Both the position numbers and the translations under genes were made by a program. From assembly GCA_041609995.1 (NCBI GenBank), contig JBFIPU010000069.1:1-14757 (forward strand): a stretch of DNA of 14,757 nt, read 5' to 3'. Shown in pieces: positions 1-9,000 of the stretch; positions within the stretch are counted from its first letter, which is position 1, and every line of letters starts with the position of its first letter. The notes beneath the pieces were generated by a model. That model was given only the letters and a program-made list of their open reading frames with translations. It did no database searches and was not told where the DNA came from. The DNA is from JABDOU01 sp041609995. Lineage in GTDB: Bacteria > Actinomycetota > Acidimicrobiia > Spongiisociales > SHLN01.

Positions 1-726
1 CCGCACCTCTCGCCATTTGGGCGTTGCATCGCCCCCGACCTCATCGGAATGGGTGATTCCGACAAATCGGACGACCCCGACGACTATCGGTTCGTCGGCC
101 ACCGCCGGTATCTGGACCAGCTGCTGGAGAACCTCGGTGTCGGAACGGCGGTCACGATGGTCGTGCACGACTGGGGTTCGGCCCTCGGCTTCGACTGGCT
201 GGCGCGCCATCCATCGGCCGGCAAGGGAGTCGCCTACATGGAGGCGATCGTACGTCCCGTCACCTGGAGCGAGTGGCCGGAGATCTCTCGGCCGATCTTC
301 GAGGCCATGCGCGGCGACGCCGGCGAGAGCGTCATCCTGGACAAGAACCTGTTTGTCGAGCGAATCCTGCCCGCCTCGATTCTGCGCGACCTGACACCTG
401 AGGAGCACGACGAATACCGGCGTCCATTTCTCCAGCCCGAGCATCGACTCCCGACTCTGACCTGGCCCCGCGAGATCCCGATCGACGGCCACCCGGCGGA
501 CGTGCACGAGATCGTGTCGTCCTACAGCGACTGGCTCAGCGGCAGCGAGATTCCGAAGCTGTTCATCAACGCCGACCCCGGCGCCATCCTGGTCGGCGCC
601 CAGCGAGAGTTTTGCCGGTCCTGGCCCAACCAGACCGAGGTGACGGTGGCCGGGTCGCACTTCATCCAGGAAGACTCCCCCGACGAGATCGGGGCTGCCA
701 TCGCCCGGTGGTATCAGGGGCTCTGA
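1..726 (+). CDS. dhaA: Haloalkane dehalogenase, HLD-II/DhaA-like (5' end cut by window)
   Basis: Alpha/beta-hydrolase that hydrolyses carbon-halogen bonds of haloalkanes to an alcohol plus halide, normally in the cytoplasm. The reading frame is open from base 1, so the gene starts upstream. Counting from the Met at base 49, the nucleophile motif HDWGSALGF gives Asp41 followed by the halide-binding Trp42. The motif MEAIVRP gives Glu65, exactly 24 residues after the nucleophile, as for Asp106/Glu130 in Rhodococcus DhaA, and SHFIQED supplies the catalytic His204. An acid Glu at this place is the mark of subfamily HLD-II. The segment before base 49 reads as the conserved CIAPDLIGMGDSDK stretch, so the Met at 49 is internal and not the start. 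The first halide-binding Asn (HGNPTSS-type motif) lies outside the window. The gene is convergent with aceE, 39 bp apart. Family assignment is firm; substrate range cannot be read from sequence. Confidence 0.95.
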   Translation, partial: PHLSPFGRCIAPDLIGMGDSDKSDDPDDYRFVGHRRYLDQLLENLGVGTAVTMVVHDWGSALGFDWLARHPSAGKGVAYMEAIVRPVTWSEWPEISRPIFEAMRGDAGESVILDKNLFVERILPASILRDLTPEEHDEYRRPFLQPEHRLPTLTWPREIPIDGHPADVHEIVSSYSDWLSGSEIPKLFINADPGAILVGAQREFCRSWPNQTEVTVAGSHFIQEDSPDEIGAAIARWYQGL

Positions 727-765
727 GCACCCGGCCGGTTCGGGTCGTGACCAGTCAGCGGTGCG

Positions 766-3510
<2,745 letters not shown>

Positions 3511-3516
3511 ATCCGG

Positions 3517-3522
3517 ATCCTA
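3517..3522 (-). promoter_or_regulatory. Candidate -10 box (TAGGAT) for leaderless aceE transcript
   Basis: On the minus strand TAGGAT is followed by CCGGAT and then the ATG at 3510. A TAnnnT box with a 6-nt gap puts the expected transcription start on or next to the A of the ATG, the layout of leaderless actinobacterial mRNAs. I see no convincing -35 box. There is also no Shine-Dalgarno before this ATG. Confidence 0.5.
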
Positions 3523-3569
3523 CCGCCCCTGCCGAATCTCCTCCCCGGATGGAGGGGAAGGCGAGGCCG

Positions 3570-4226
3570 CTAGATGTTGGCCAGGCCGATCGGGCAACTC
3601 ACCCCCGTGCCCGCGATCCCGCAGTAGCCGTTGGGGTTCTTCGCGAGATACTGCTGGTGGTAGTTCTCGGCGTAGTAGAAGGTGTCGATGGGCTCGATCT
3701 CGGTGGTCACGGCTCCGTACCCGGCGTCGCGCAGGCGGGCCTCGAACATGTCGCGGCTCGCCTCGGCGGCGGCCAGCTGCTCGTCGTTGTAGGTGTAGAT
3801 GGCGGACCGGTACTGGGTCCCGATGTCGTTACCCTGCCGCATCCCCTGGGTCGGGTCGTGCTCCTCCCAGAAGATCTTGAGCAGCGCCTCGTAGCCGATC
3901 TCGGCGGGGTCATAGGCGACCAGCACGGCCTCGGTGTGGCCGGTCTTGGCCGAACACACCTCCTGGTAGGTCGGGTTGGGGGTGAATCCACCTGCGTAGC
4001 CGACTGCCGTGCTGAAGACCCCCGGGGTGTTCCAGAAAAGGCGCTCGGCTCCCCAGAAACAACCCATGCCGAACACGGCCAGCTGGAGGTGGGAGGGAAA
4101 GTCGGGCCCGATCGTGTTGCCATTCACGAAATGCGGCTCGTTCACCGCAATGGCCTCGCCGCGCCCGGGGAGGGCGTCGTCGCGATCGATCATCTTTGTC
4201 TTGCTGCCGGTCATGAACTCAAACAT
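3570..4226 (-). CDS. msrA: Peptide methionine-S-sulfoxide reductase MsrA
   Basis: Reduces the S-epimer of methionine sulfoxide in proteins and free methionine, repairing oxidative damage in the cytoplasm with thioredoxin as reductant. The catalytic motif GMGCFWGAE places Cys56, and two recycling cysteines (Cys202, Cys211) lie in the C-terminal YCGIAGTGVSC segment, the three-cysteine arrangement of long MsrA. The N-terminal ALPGR segment before the core is also typical. The Met at 4226 (MFEFMTG) is chosen because GGAG lies about six bases upstream. A Met 19 codons earlier (4283) has no ribosome site and would give an atypical N-terminus. The 218-residue length fits the family. It is divergent from the AlkA-like gene and lies upstream of aceE on the same strand, with a short GC hairpin but no T-run between them. 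Confidence 0.96.
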   Translation of the reverse strand: MFEFMTGSKTKMIDRDDALPGRGEAIAVNEPHFVNGNTIGPDFPSHLQLAVFGMGCFWGAERLFWNTPGVFSTAVGYAGGFTPNPTYQEVCSAKTGHTEAVLVAYDPAEIGYEALLKIFWEEHDPTQGMRQGNDIGTQYRSAIYTYNDEQLAAAEASRDMFEARLRDAGYGAVTTEIEPIDTFYYAENYHQQYLAKNPNGYCGIAGTGVSCPIGLANI

Positions 4227-4263
4227 GCTGTCTCCGTCGGTTGCGGCGAGCGTGCATGCCGAC

Positions 4264-4269
4264 AGCGTA
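4264..4269 (-). promoter_or_regulatory. Possible -10 box (TACGCT) for msrA
   Basis: In the 85-bp divergent spacer the minus strand has TACGCT, a TAnnnT match, 37 nt before the chosen msrA ATG. That leaves room for a leader with the GGAG ribosome site. No clear -35 box is seen, so this is tentative. Confidence 0.25.
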
Positions 4270-4297
4270 TCGGATCGGCGCATCTAAACGCTTGTGG

Positions 4298-4303
4298 CAT
4301 ACT
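4298..4303 (+). promoter_or_regulatory. Candidate extended -10 box (TGG-CATACT), leaderless start of the glycosylase
   Basis: CATACT is preceded by TGG (an extended -10 TGn at 4295-4297) and followed by eight bases and the ATG at 4312. Transcription would begin within a base or two of the ATG. No Shine-Dalgarno is present before the ATG, which agrees with a leaderless message. The in-frame GTG at 4294 overlaps this box and is therefore an unlikely start. Confidence 0.45.
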
Positions 4304-4311
4304 CGCCCCCC

Positions 4312-4923
4312 ATGTCGGTAGTACTCAAACGCGCAGCGGACGAACTTGGTTCCCGTGATCCGGTGATCGCCCGCCTGATCGAGGAGCACGGTTATCCCAC
4401 GTGGGGCCCAAAGCCGAAGATCGCACAGCGGTTCGAAACTCTGGCCCGGGCCATTTGCTACCAACAGCTCTCCGGAAAGGCGGCGGGCACCATCTGGGCC
4501 CGGACCTGCGCCGCCATCGGCGGAGAGGTGACGCCCGATGCCTTCCTGCAGACGCCGATGACGGCTCTCCGCAAGGCCGGCCTTTCCAACAACAAGGCGT
4601 TGGCGCTGCTCGATCTGGCGGCCCACGTCGCCGAAGGGCGCCTCGACCTGGCATCGGCTGCCCGCCGGGACGAGAACGAGGTCATCGACGAGCTCATGCA
4701 GGTGCGGGGCATCGGCCTGTGGACGGCGGAGATGTTTCTCATCTCGGCCCTGCACCGGATGGATGTGTGGTCGACCAGGGACCTAGGCATTCGCAAGGGG
4801 TACGCCGCTGCCTACGGGTTGAGCGCAGTTCCCTCTGCGGTCGAACTGGAGCCGCTGGGGGATCCCTTTCGTCCGTACCGGTCGGTGGCGTCGCATTATT
4901 TCTGGGCCACCGTCGACGGCTAG
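4312..4923 (+). CDS. DNA-3-methyladenine glycosylase, AlkA-like HhH-GPD family
   Basis: Base-excision repair enzyme that removes alkylated purines from DNA. The 203-residue product has the HhH-GPD layout: an ICYQQLSGKAA helix (48-58), the helix-hairpin-helix LMQVRGIGLWTAEMF (128-142), and the catalytic Asp157 in DLGIRKG. The C-terminal PFRPYRSVASHYFW segment is typical of AlkA-type enzymes. The ATG at 4312 is preferred over the GTG at 4294 because the latter lies in the probable -10 box. It is divergent from msrA, so two damage-repair genes share an 85-bp regulatory spacer. Its stop codon overlaps that of the convergent secreted-protein gene. Family is sure; the preferred lesion (3-methyladenine or a broader alkA spectrum) is not. 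Confidence 0.93.
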   Translation: MSVVLKRAADELGSRDPVIARLIEEHGYPTWGPKPKIAQRFETLARAICYQQLSGKAAGTIWARTCAAIGGEVTPDAFLQTPMTALRKAGLSNNKALALLDLAAHVAEGRLDLASAARRDENEVIDELMQVRGIGLWTAEMFLISALHRMDVWSTRDLGIRKGYAAAYGLSAVPSAVELEPLGDPFRPYRSVASHYFWATVDG

Positions 4924-7900
4924 TAACAGCCCGGCACCGCACAGATCTCGACAGCGGAATAATCCCGGTGGTCCCGGGGCATCAACAGGAGGTGCAGGCC
5001 CTCCGCGTCTCGGAAGAACTGGTGGCCGTCGCCGCCGAGCACGTCCGCCAGGCCGGCCACCTCTTCGAGCCGGTTGCGCTCGTCGATCCACCAGTCGCGA
5101 TAGAGGTAGGCGCCGCCGCTCCAGTTCTCGATGACGAGGTGCAGGGGGTCGTCGCTGTCGTGGGTACGGAACTGCATGTGGCCCGACCATCCCTCGGCGG
5201 CGGCCAGGTGATACGAGCGCTCTGCCAGGACCGAGGTCGAGAAGCGCGTGGCGTCGGCCGGCCTCCCCAGCATGCTGTGGGTGGCTCCATCGTCGCGCCG
5301 AACCGTCACATTGCCGATGCCCTGGTCGGTCCGGTCGCTGATGGCCAGGCGCTGGTAGCGGTTCGAACTGCAGACCCAGGCGCCCCACGGCGGTTGAAAC
5401 GCACAGTCTGCATCGACGAGCACGGGGTTGTTCACGACCACCGCCGCCCCCGGTAGTCCGGTGGTCGACCCGTCCAGATCCTGGAACACCGCCGATCGGT
5501 ATCCGTCTTCTCCGTCCTGGCGGCCGGTGGGCACCGGCCGGGTCTCGAGGAACACCCGGTTGGTGTCCGGGGCAAACGTCAGGCCGGACGCCTCGTTGCG
5601 GAAGTCGAGGGTGAAGTCCGTGAAGTTGAGGACGGACAGCGCCCCCGCCGCCCGCTGCTCCCGCGAAGCAAATGCGGCGAAATGGATGTTGCGGGCATAC
5701 ACCGGGCCGTCATAGAAATCGTATCCCCGCACGGTTCTGGCCGGGTCCCACGGGGTGGGAAGCGCCCGCCCATCCGGGCCGGTGGGTTCCCACGATCGGG
5801 GTGTGCCGGTGTTGGCACTCTCGCCCACGATCAGGCCGCCGTCGATGCCGGCGGCTTCGGCAGCGAAAGAGACCCCGACCGCGTTGTCGGCCAGAACGGC
5901 GTTGGTCACCAGGTGGCTGTCGCCCCTCGTCCAGAGGCCGAGGCTTCGGTTCTTGTAGGCGGTCACTCCGTCGAAGTGGGCGATCACCGGTGCCGAGTCC
6001 TCGTCAGTCGGGATGCTCCGTGGCTCGTAGCTGGTGGTGTCGGTCGTGCCACCGGGATCGGGGCCATGGTCGACAAAGACACCGCGGTAGTTCGAGTGGG
6101 CGGTGTTGTCGGTGAATTCGCCGAGCGGGAGATGGCGGATCGGTAGGGAATCAGGCTCGCCCGTTTCCACCAAGGGTTGCTCGGGCAGGGCATACCAGAT
6201 GCCGGTGTGCTCCGACCCGGCAGCAACGTTGCGGCGCAGCACGTTGTCGGGGTTGGTGATCCAGAACGTGGCCGGATCGTCATCGGTCGGCAGCAACTGA
6301 TCGGACTCGGCCGGCGCCCGGGTGGTCAGGCCGAGATTGCCTTCGAGGGTGTTGTTCCGTTCGCTCCCGTCCTCCAGGAAGAAGCAGTGGCCGAGGGCGT
6401 CGTGGGCCACGTTGTTCGAGATCTCGAGGTTGTGGGTCTCGTGGATCGTCACGCACCGGTTGAAGGTGTGGTGGATTGAAGATCCTCGCAGGTAGCTGCC
6501 GGCGACGTCACCGGCGTGGTGCCAATGGAGTGGGTAACGGGCCAGCCGGCCGGCCTGGCCCATCCCGGCGAATTCCACGTTCTCGATCCGAACGTTGGAA
6601 CCGGTCATGAACATGGTGTGGGCTCCGAACCCGGAGTCGGCTCCGCTCCCGGCTCCCCGGATCGTGATGTTCCGGTCGAGCAGCGCCACCTCGGCCCGCT
6701 CGTCCAGCTCGTGACCGGCGTAGAGCTGTACCTCGCCCCAGTGGAGATATTCGAGTGGCTCCGCGAAACTTGCGGTCGCGCCCGCGACCGCTGTGATGGT
6801 TCGTTCCTCGTATTGCTCCCAGTCGAAATCGGTGGACGCGATGACGATGCGCTCTCCCGGCGCCCAATCCACAGGCCGCTCGAGCGTTATCGAGGTGGTG
6901 CCAGCAGGCGCATTGGCCGCCAACCTGGTCCACACGATGCGCTCGGTTCCGTGCAAGTCGAGCGTGCCCGCATCGGTCACGGCGAGGAACCGGGTACCCA
7001 TGCCGTGGATGTCCTGGCCCTCCACCCCCGTCAGCTCGATGACTGCCGGGGCACGGTGCGGGGTGGTCTCGGTGCCGATCTGCAGTGCGCCGCGAACAAT
7101 CAGCCAGTCGCTGGTGAGCGTCAACGGCTGGTCGGCGAAGAGCAGCGATCCGTTGACGCTCAGACCGGCGAGGGGCGGCGGGCTGACATCGAGCAGGATG
7201 GCTCTTCCGGCCGGCACGGTCACGACATCGCCCGAGCCTGGCACGCCCCCTTCTGGCCAGGTGGCCGGGTCGCTCCATGGGAGGGCGGTGGCCGGATCGA
7301 CGGTGGGTGCGCCCTCGAGCAGGAACGACCCGGCCAGTGGCAGCCAGTCACCCTCACCAAACGCCACCTCGGTGTCGGCCGTGCCGTGACGGTTGACATG
7401 CGACAGGTAGAAGCGGGCTTCGGATGGCCGAAAAATCCCGACGGACGCGGCCCCGTTGCCGTTCCAGTCCCCGGCCAGGATGCGGTCCGCCGGGTTGCCG
7501 TAGAAGAATTCGAGGTCGGCCACGCCGCCGGTATTGCTGTTGCGGAGGTAGGCGAAGCCGGTGGTGTCGCGATAGAGGCCGATCGTTGTGATCGCATCGC
7601 CGTCGAAGTCGCCTGCGAACGGGCGGTCCCCGGGGATGCCGAAGTAATACGAGAGATCGGCCGGTCCCAATCCGAGTGTGTTGCGGACATACATCCTGCC
7701 TTCGCCCGGCCGGTAGATGGCCAGCGTGTCGCACCCGTCGCCGTCCCAATCGCCGGCCAGCGGGATGTCACCCGCCATCCCGTAGAAGAACTCGGCCTCG
7801 GCCATCGATTGCGCGTTGCGGTTGGTGAGGTAGACGAACCCGTTGGTGGGACGGAACATGGCTGGGGTGTCGGTGCCGTCGCAATCCCAGTCACCCAGCA

Positions 7901-8096
7901 GTGGCAGATCTCCTGGCTCACCGAAGTAGAAGGACACGGTGAGGTTGCCCTGGCGCAGGTGCCACTCGCCGGAGTGGGGATCGAAGAGGGCGAGGTGGGC
8001 TTCGGCGGCGGTGGGCTGCTGGCCGAAAGCGGGGACCGGAACCATGAGCAACAACATCAAAGCCAGAACCGTGGCGGTGCTCTGGCGTGCCGTCAT
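4920..8096 (-). CDS. Secreted G8-domain/CEMIP-TMEM2-like beta-helix protein with N-terminal FG-GAP-like repeats
   Basis: A 1058-residue exported protein. Residues 1-25 form a signal peptide (hydrophobic VLALMLLLMVPVPAFG, likely cut after AFG). Residues 33-264 hold five 44-47-residue FG-GAP/VCBS-like repeats with GDWDGDG-type calcium loops. A G8 domain follows (about 273-395; starts PWSDPATWPEGGVPGSGD). Residues 470-740 form a right-handed beta-helix whose YPLHWHHAGD (521-530), RGSSIHHTFNRCVTIHETHN and HCFFLEDG closely follow vertebrate CEMIP/TMEM2. The DLDGSTTGLPGA segment (873-884) also matches that family's C-terminal part. CEMIP and TMEM2 act on hyaluronan, so a polysaccharide-binding or depolymerising role outside the cell is inferred; the true substrate is unknown. 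There is no transmembrane segment or sorting motif at the C-terminus (ends CAVPGCY). A purine-rich GAGGGAAACAGGGG precedes the ATG at 8096. It is divergent from the response regulator across 108 bp. Confidence 0.93.
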   Translation of the reverse strand: MTARQSTATVLALMLLLMVPVPAFGQQPTAAEAHLALFDPHSGEWHLRQGNLTVSFYFGEPGDLPLLGDWDCDGTDTPAMFRPTNGFVYLTNRNAQSMAEAEFFYGMAGDIPLAGDWDGDGCDTLAIYRPGEGRMYVRNTLGLGPADLSYYFGIPGDRPFAGDFDGDAITTIGLYRDTTGFAYLRNSNTGGVADLEFFYGNPADRILAGDWNGNGAASVGIFRPSEARFYLSHVNRHGTADTEVAFGEGDWLPLAGSFLLEGAPTVDPATALPWSDPATWPEGGVPGSGDVVTVPAGRAILLDVSPPPLAGLSVNGSLLFADQPLTLTSDWLIVRGALQIGTETTPHRAPAVIELTGVEGQDIHGMGTRFLAVTDAGTLDLHGTERIVWTRLAANAPAGTTSITLERPVDWAPGERIVIASTDFDWEQYEERTITAVAGATASFAEPLEYLHWGEVQLYAGHELDERAEVALLDRNITIRGAGSGADSGFGAHTMFMTGSNVRIENVEFAGMGQAGRLARYPLHWHHAGDVAGSYLRGSSIHHTFNRCVTIHETHNLEISNNVAHDALGHCFFLEDGSERNNTLEGNLGLTTRAPAESDQLLPTDDDPATFWITNPDNVLRRNVAAGSEHTGIWYALPEQPLVETGEPDSLPIRHLPLGEFTDNTAHSNYRGVFVDHGPDPGGTTDTTSYEPRSIPTDEDSAPVIAHFDGVTAYKNRSLGLWTRGDSHLVTNAVLADNAVGVSFAAEAAGIDGGLIVGESANTGTPRSWEPTGPDGRALPTPWDPARTVRGYDFYDGPVYARNIHFAAFASREQRAAGALSVLNFTDFTLDFRNEASGLTFAPDTNRVFLETRPVPTGRQDGEDGYRSAVFQDLDGSTTGLPGAAVVVNNPVLVDADCAFQPPWGAWVCSSNRYQRLAISDRTDQGIGNVTVRRDDGATHSMLGRPADATRFSTSVLAERSYHLAAAEGWSGHMQFRTHDSDDPLHLVIENWSGGAYLYRDWWIDERNRLEEVAGLADVLGGDGHQFFRDAEGLHLLLMPRDHRDYSAVEICAVPGCY
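7305..8000 (-). repeat. Five FG-GAP/VCBS-like protein repeats within the G8 protein
   Basis: Residues 33-76, 77-123, 124-170, 171-217 and 218-264 repeat the pattern 'x-YRP-x-G-x-YLRN...AD-x-FYG-x-GD-x-PLAGDWDGDG'. The calcium-loop sequences in order are DWDCDG, DWDGDG, DFDGDA, DWNGNG and SFLLEG, so acidic ligands are lost from the first two repeats to the last. Cys72 and Cys122 sit in the loops of repeats 1 and 2 and could form a disulfide. Such repeats build beta-propeller-like extracellular modules. Confidence 0.85.
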
Positions 8097-8191
8097 GTCC
8101 CCTGTTTCCCTCTCAGCGCGATCGATACCACTCTGTGTCGGTTTGGTCCGGAAAAACCTTAGGCGCCCTCGATTAGCGATCGGGATCCCGG

Positions 8192-8197
8192 TAGGTT
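8192..8197 (+). promoter_or_regulatory. Candidate -10 box (TAGGTT), near-leaderless start of the response regulator
   Basis: TAGGTT is followed by seven bases and the ATG at 8205, placing transcription initiation at or next to the start codon. A perfect 10-bp palindrome, CGGGATCCCG (8181-8190), lies directly upstream, between the -10 and the expected -35, where an operator could act. An alternative reading is that AGG (8193-8195) is a weak ribosome site nine bases before the ATG. Confidence 0.4.
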
Positions 8198-8204
8198 GCT
8201 CGAT

Positions 8205-8879
8205 ATGACAACGATCCTCTTGATTGAGGACGATGTGATGTTCGGGGAGATGATGGAACGCCTTCTGCGTAAAGAAGGCTATGAGACCGTTCTGATTGGC
8301 AACGGTGAGGATGGTCTTGCCAAGGTCCAGGAACTCGGCCCGGCGGCCGTCATTCTCGACCTGCAGCTGCCAGACGTCAGCGGCTTCGATCTATGTAGAG
8401 ATATCCGGGCAGTGTCGAATGTACCGATTCTGGTGGTGTCGGGCCGCGGCGACGAGACGGACAAGGTGCTGGCCCTGGAACTGGGTGCCGACGACTTCAC
8501 GACCAAGCCTTTTGCGCCCCGCGAGCTGATGGCGCGCCTGCGGGCGGCCATACGGCGGGCAGGCGCGGTGGTGACGCTTGCAGAAGAGGTGACCATCGGG
8601 CAGTACCGGCTCGATGGAAAACGATTCGAGGTGACGGTCGGCGGGCAGGTGGTCGACTCGCTCACTGCCCGGGAACTGGAGTTGCTCTTCTTTCTGCTGC
8701 GCCACAGCGGGCGGGCCATTGAGCGCGAGGAGTTGTTTCGCGAGGTCTGGGGTCAGAAGGGGCTCGGCTCTTCGCGGACCGTGGACGCCCACATCTCCGG
8801 CCTGCGCTCGAAGCTGCCGGGTCTGCCGATCGTCACGGTTCGGGGCAAGGGCTATCGCCTCGATGTCGATGCTGTCTGA
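8205..8879 (+). CDS. OmpR/PhoB-family response regulator
   Basis: Two-domain transcription factor of 224 residues. The receiver (about 1-120) has the acidic pair Asp9/Asp10, phosphoacceptor Asp52 in VILDLQLPD, the switch residue Ser79 and the conserved Lys101 in TTKPF. The C-terminal winged-helix trans_reg_C domain (about 130-222) has LTARELELLFFLLRHSGR, SSRTVDAHISGLRSKL and the end motif VRGKGYRLD. The ATG at 8205 is chosen because MTTILLIEDD is the normal receiver start; an upstream TTG at 8196 overlaps the probable -10. No kinase gene follows directly, but an HPt protein, a sensor kinase and a lone receiver lie within 4 kb. It is likely the output of that phosphorelay. It probably binds 11-bp-spaced direct repeats such as those at 8920-8963, so self- or neighbour-regulation is possible. 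Confidence 0.95.
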   Translation: MTTILLIEDDVMFGEMMERLLRKEGYETVLIGNGEDGLAKVQELGPAAVILDLQLPDVSGFDLCRDIRAVSNVPILVVSGRGDETDKVLALELGADDFTTKPFAPRELMARLRAAIRRAGAVVTLAEEVTIGQYRLDGKRFEVTVGGQVVDSLTARELELLFFLLRHSGRAIEREELFREVWGQKGLGSSRTVDAHISGLRSKLPGLPIVTVRGKGYRLDVDAV

Positions 8880-8919
8880 TTCTGTGTGACCGGCCGGCCC
8901 GGACCGTTGTCAGACGACG

Positions 8920-8963
8920 GTAACGATTCTGTGGGCGGTTTGTAAAGGATCTGTAAAGATCCG
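8920..8963 (+). promoter_or_regulatory. Four 11-bp-phased direct repeats, candidate OmpR/PhoB-type regulator site
   Basis: Four consecutive 11-mers read GTAACGATTCT (8920), GTGGGCGGTTT (8931), GTAAAGGATCT (8942) and GTAAAGATCCG (8953). Units 1 and 3 match at 8 of 11 positions, and units 3 and 4 share the six-base GTAAAG plus one later position. Unit 2 keeps only GT and scattered bases. OmpR/PhoB-family dimers are known to bind head-to-tail on direct repeats one helical turn apart. The array starts 41 bp after the regulator's stop codon and ends 24 bp before a TAnnnT box, as expected for an activator site replacing a poor -35. Confidence 0.55.
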
Positions 8964-8987
8964 GGGAGGGATCATCGATTCTTCAGA

Positions 8988-8993
8988 TACCCT
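8988..8993 (+). promoter_or_regulatory. Candidate -10 box (TACCCT) downstream of the phased repeats
   Basis: TACCCT fits TAnnnT; the overlapping AGATAC (8985-8990) is an alternative. The expected -35 region (about 8965-8970, GGGAGG) does not match TTGACA, as in activator-dependent promoters. Initiation would fall near 9000, at the first base of the hairpin. Confidence 0.35.
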
Positions 8994-9000
8994 TTCGCTC

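Noticed and set aside
729..745. A 5-bp inverted repeat (ACCCG/CGGGT) between the dehalogenase and aceE as a two-way terminator.
   Set aside because: The stem is short and there is no T-run on either strand.
3541..3560. The CCTCC/GGAGG hairpin between msrA and aceE as a terminator.
   Set aside because: Only 5 bp and no T-run; it may be chance in GC-rich spacer DNA.
4401..5456. A 351-codon open frame on the plus strand running from the glycosylase into the next gene.
   Set aside because: It is out of frame with the glycosylase motifs and antisense to the secreted protein; the translation has no family features.
6516..8162. A 548-codon open frame on the plus strand.
   Set aside because: It is antisense to the secreted G8 protein, with low-complexity composition and no recognisable domain or ribosome site.
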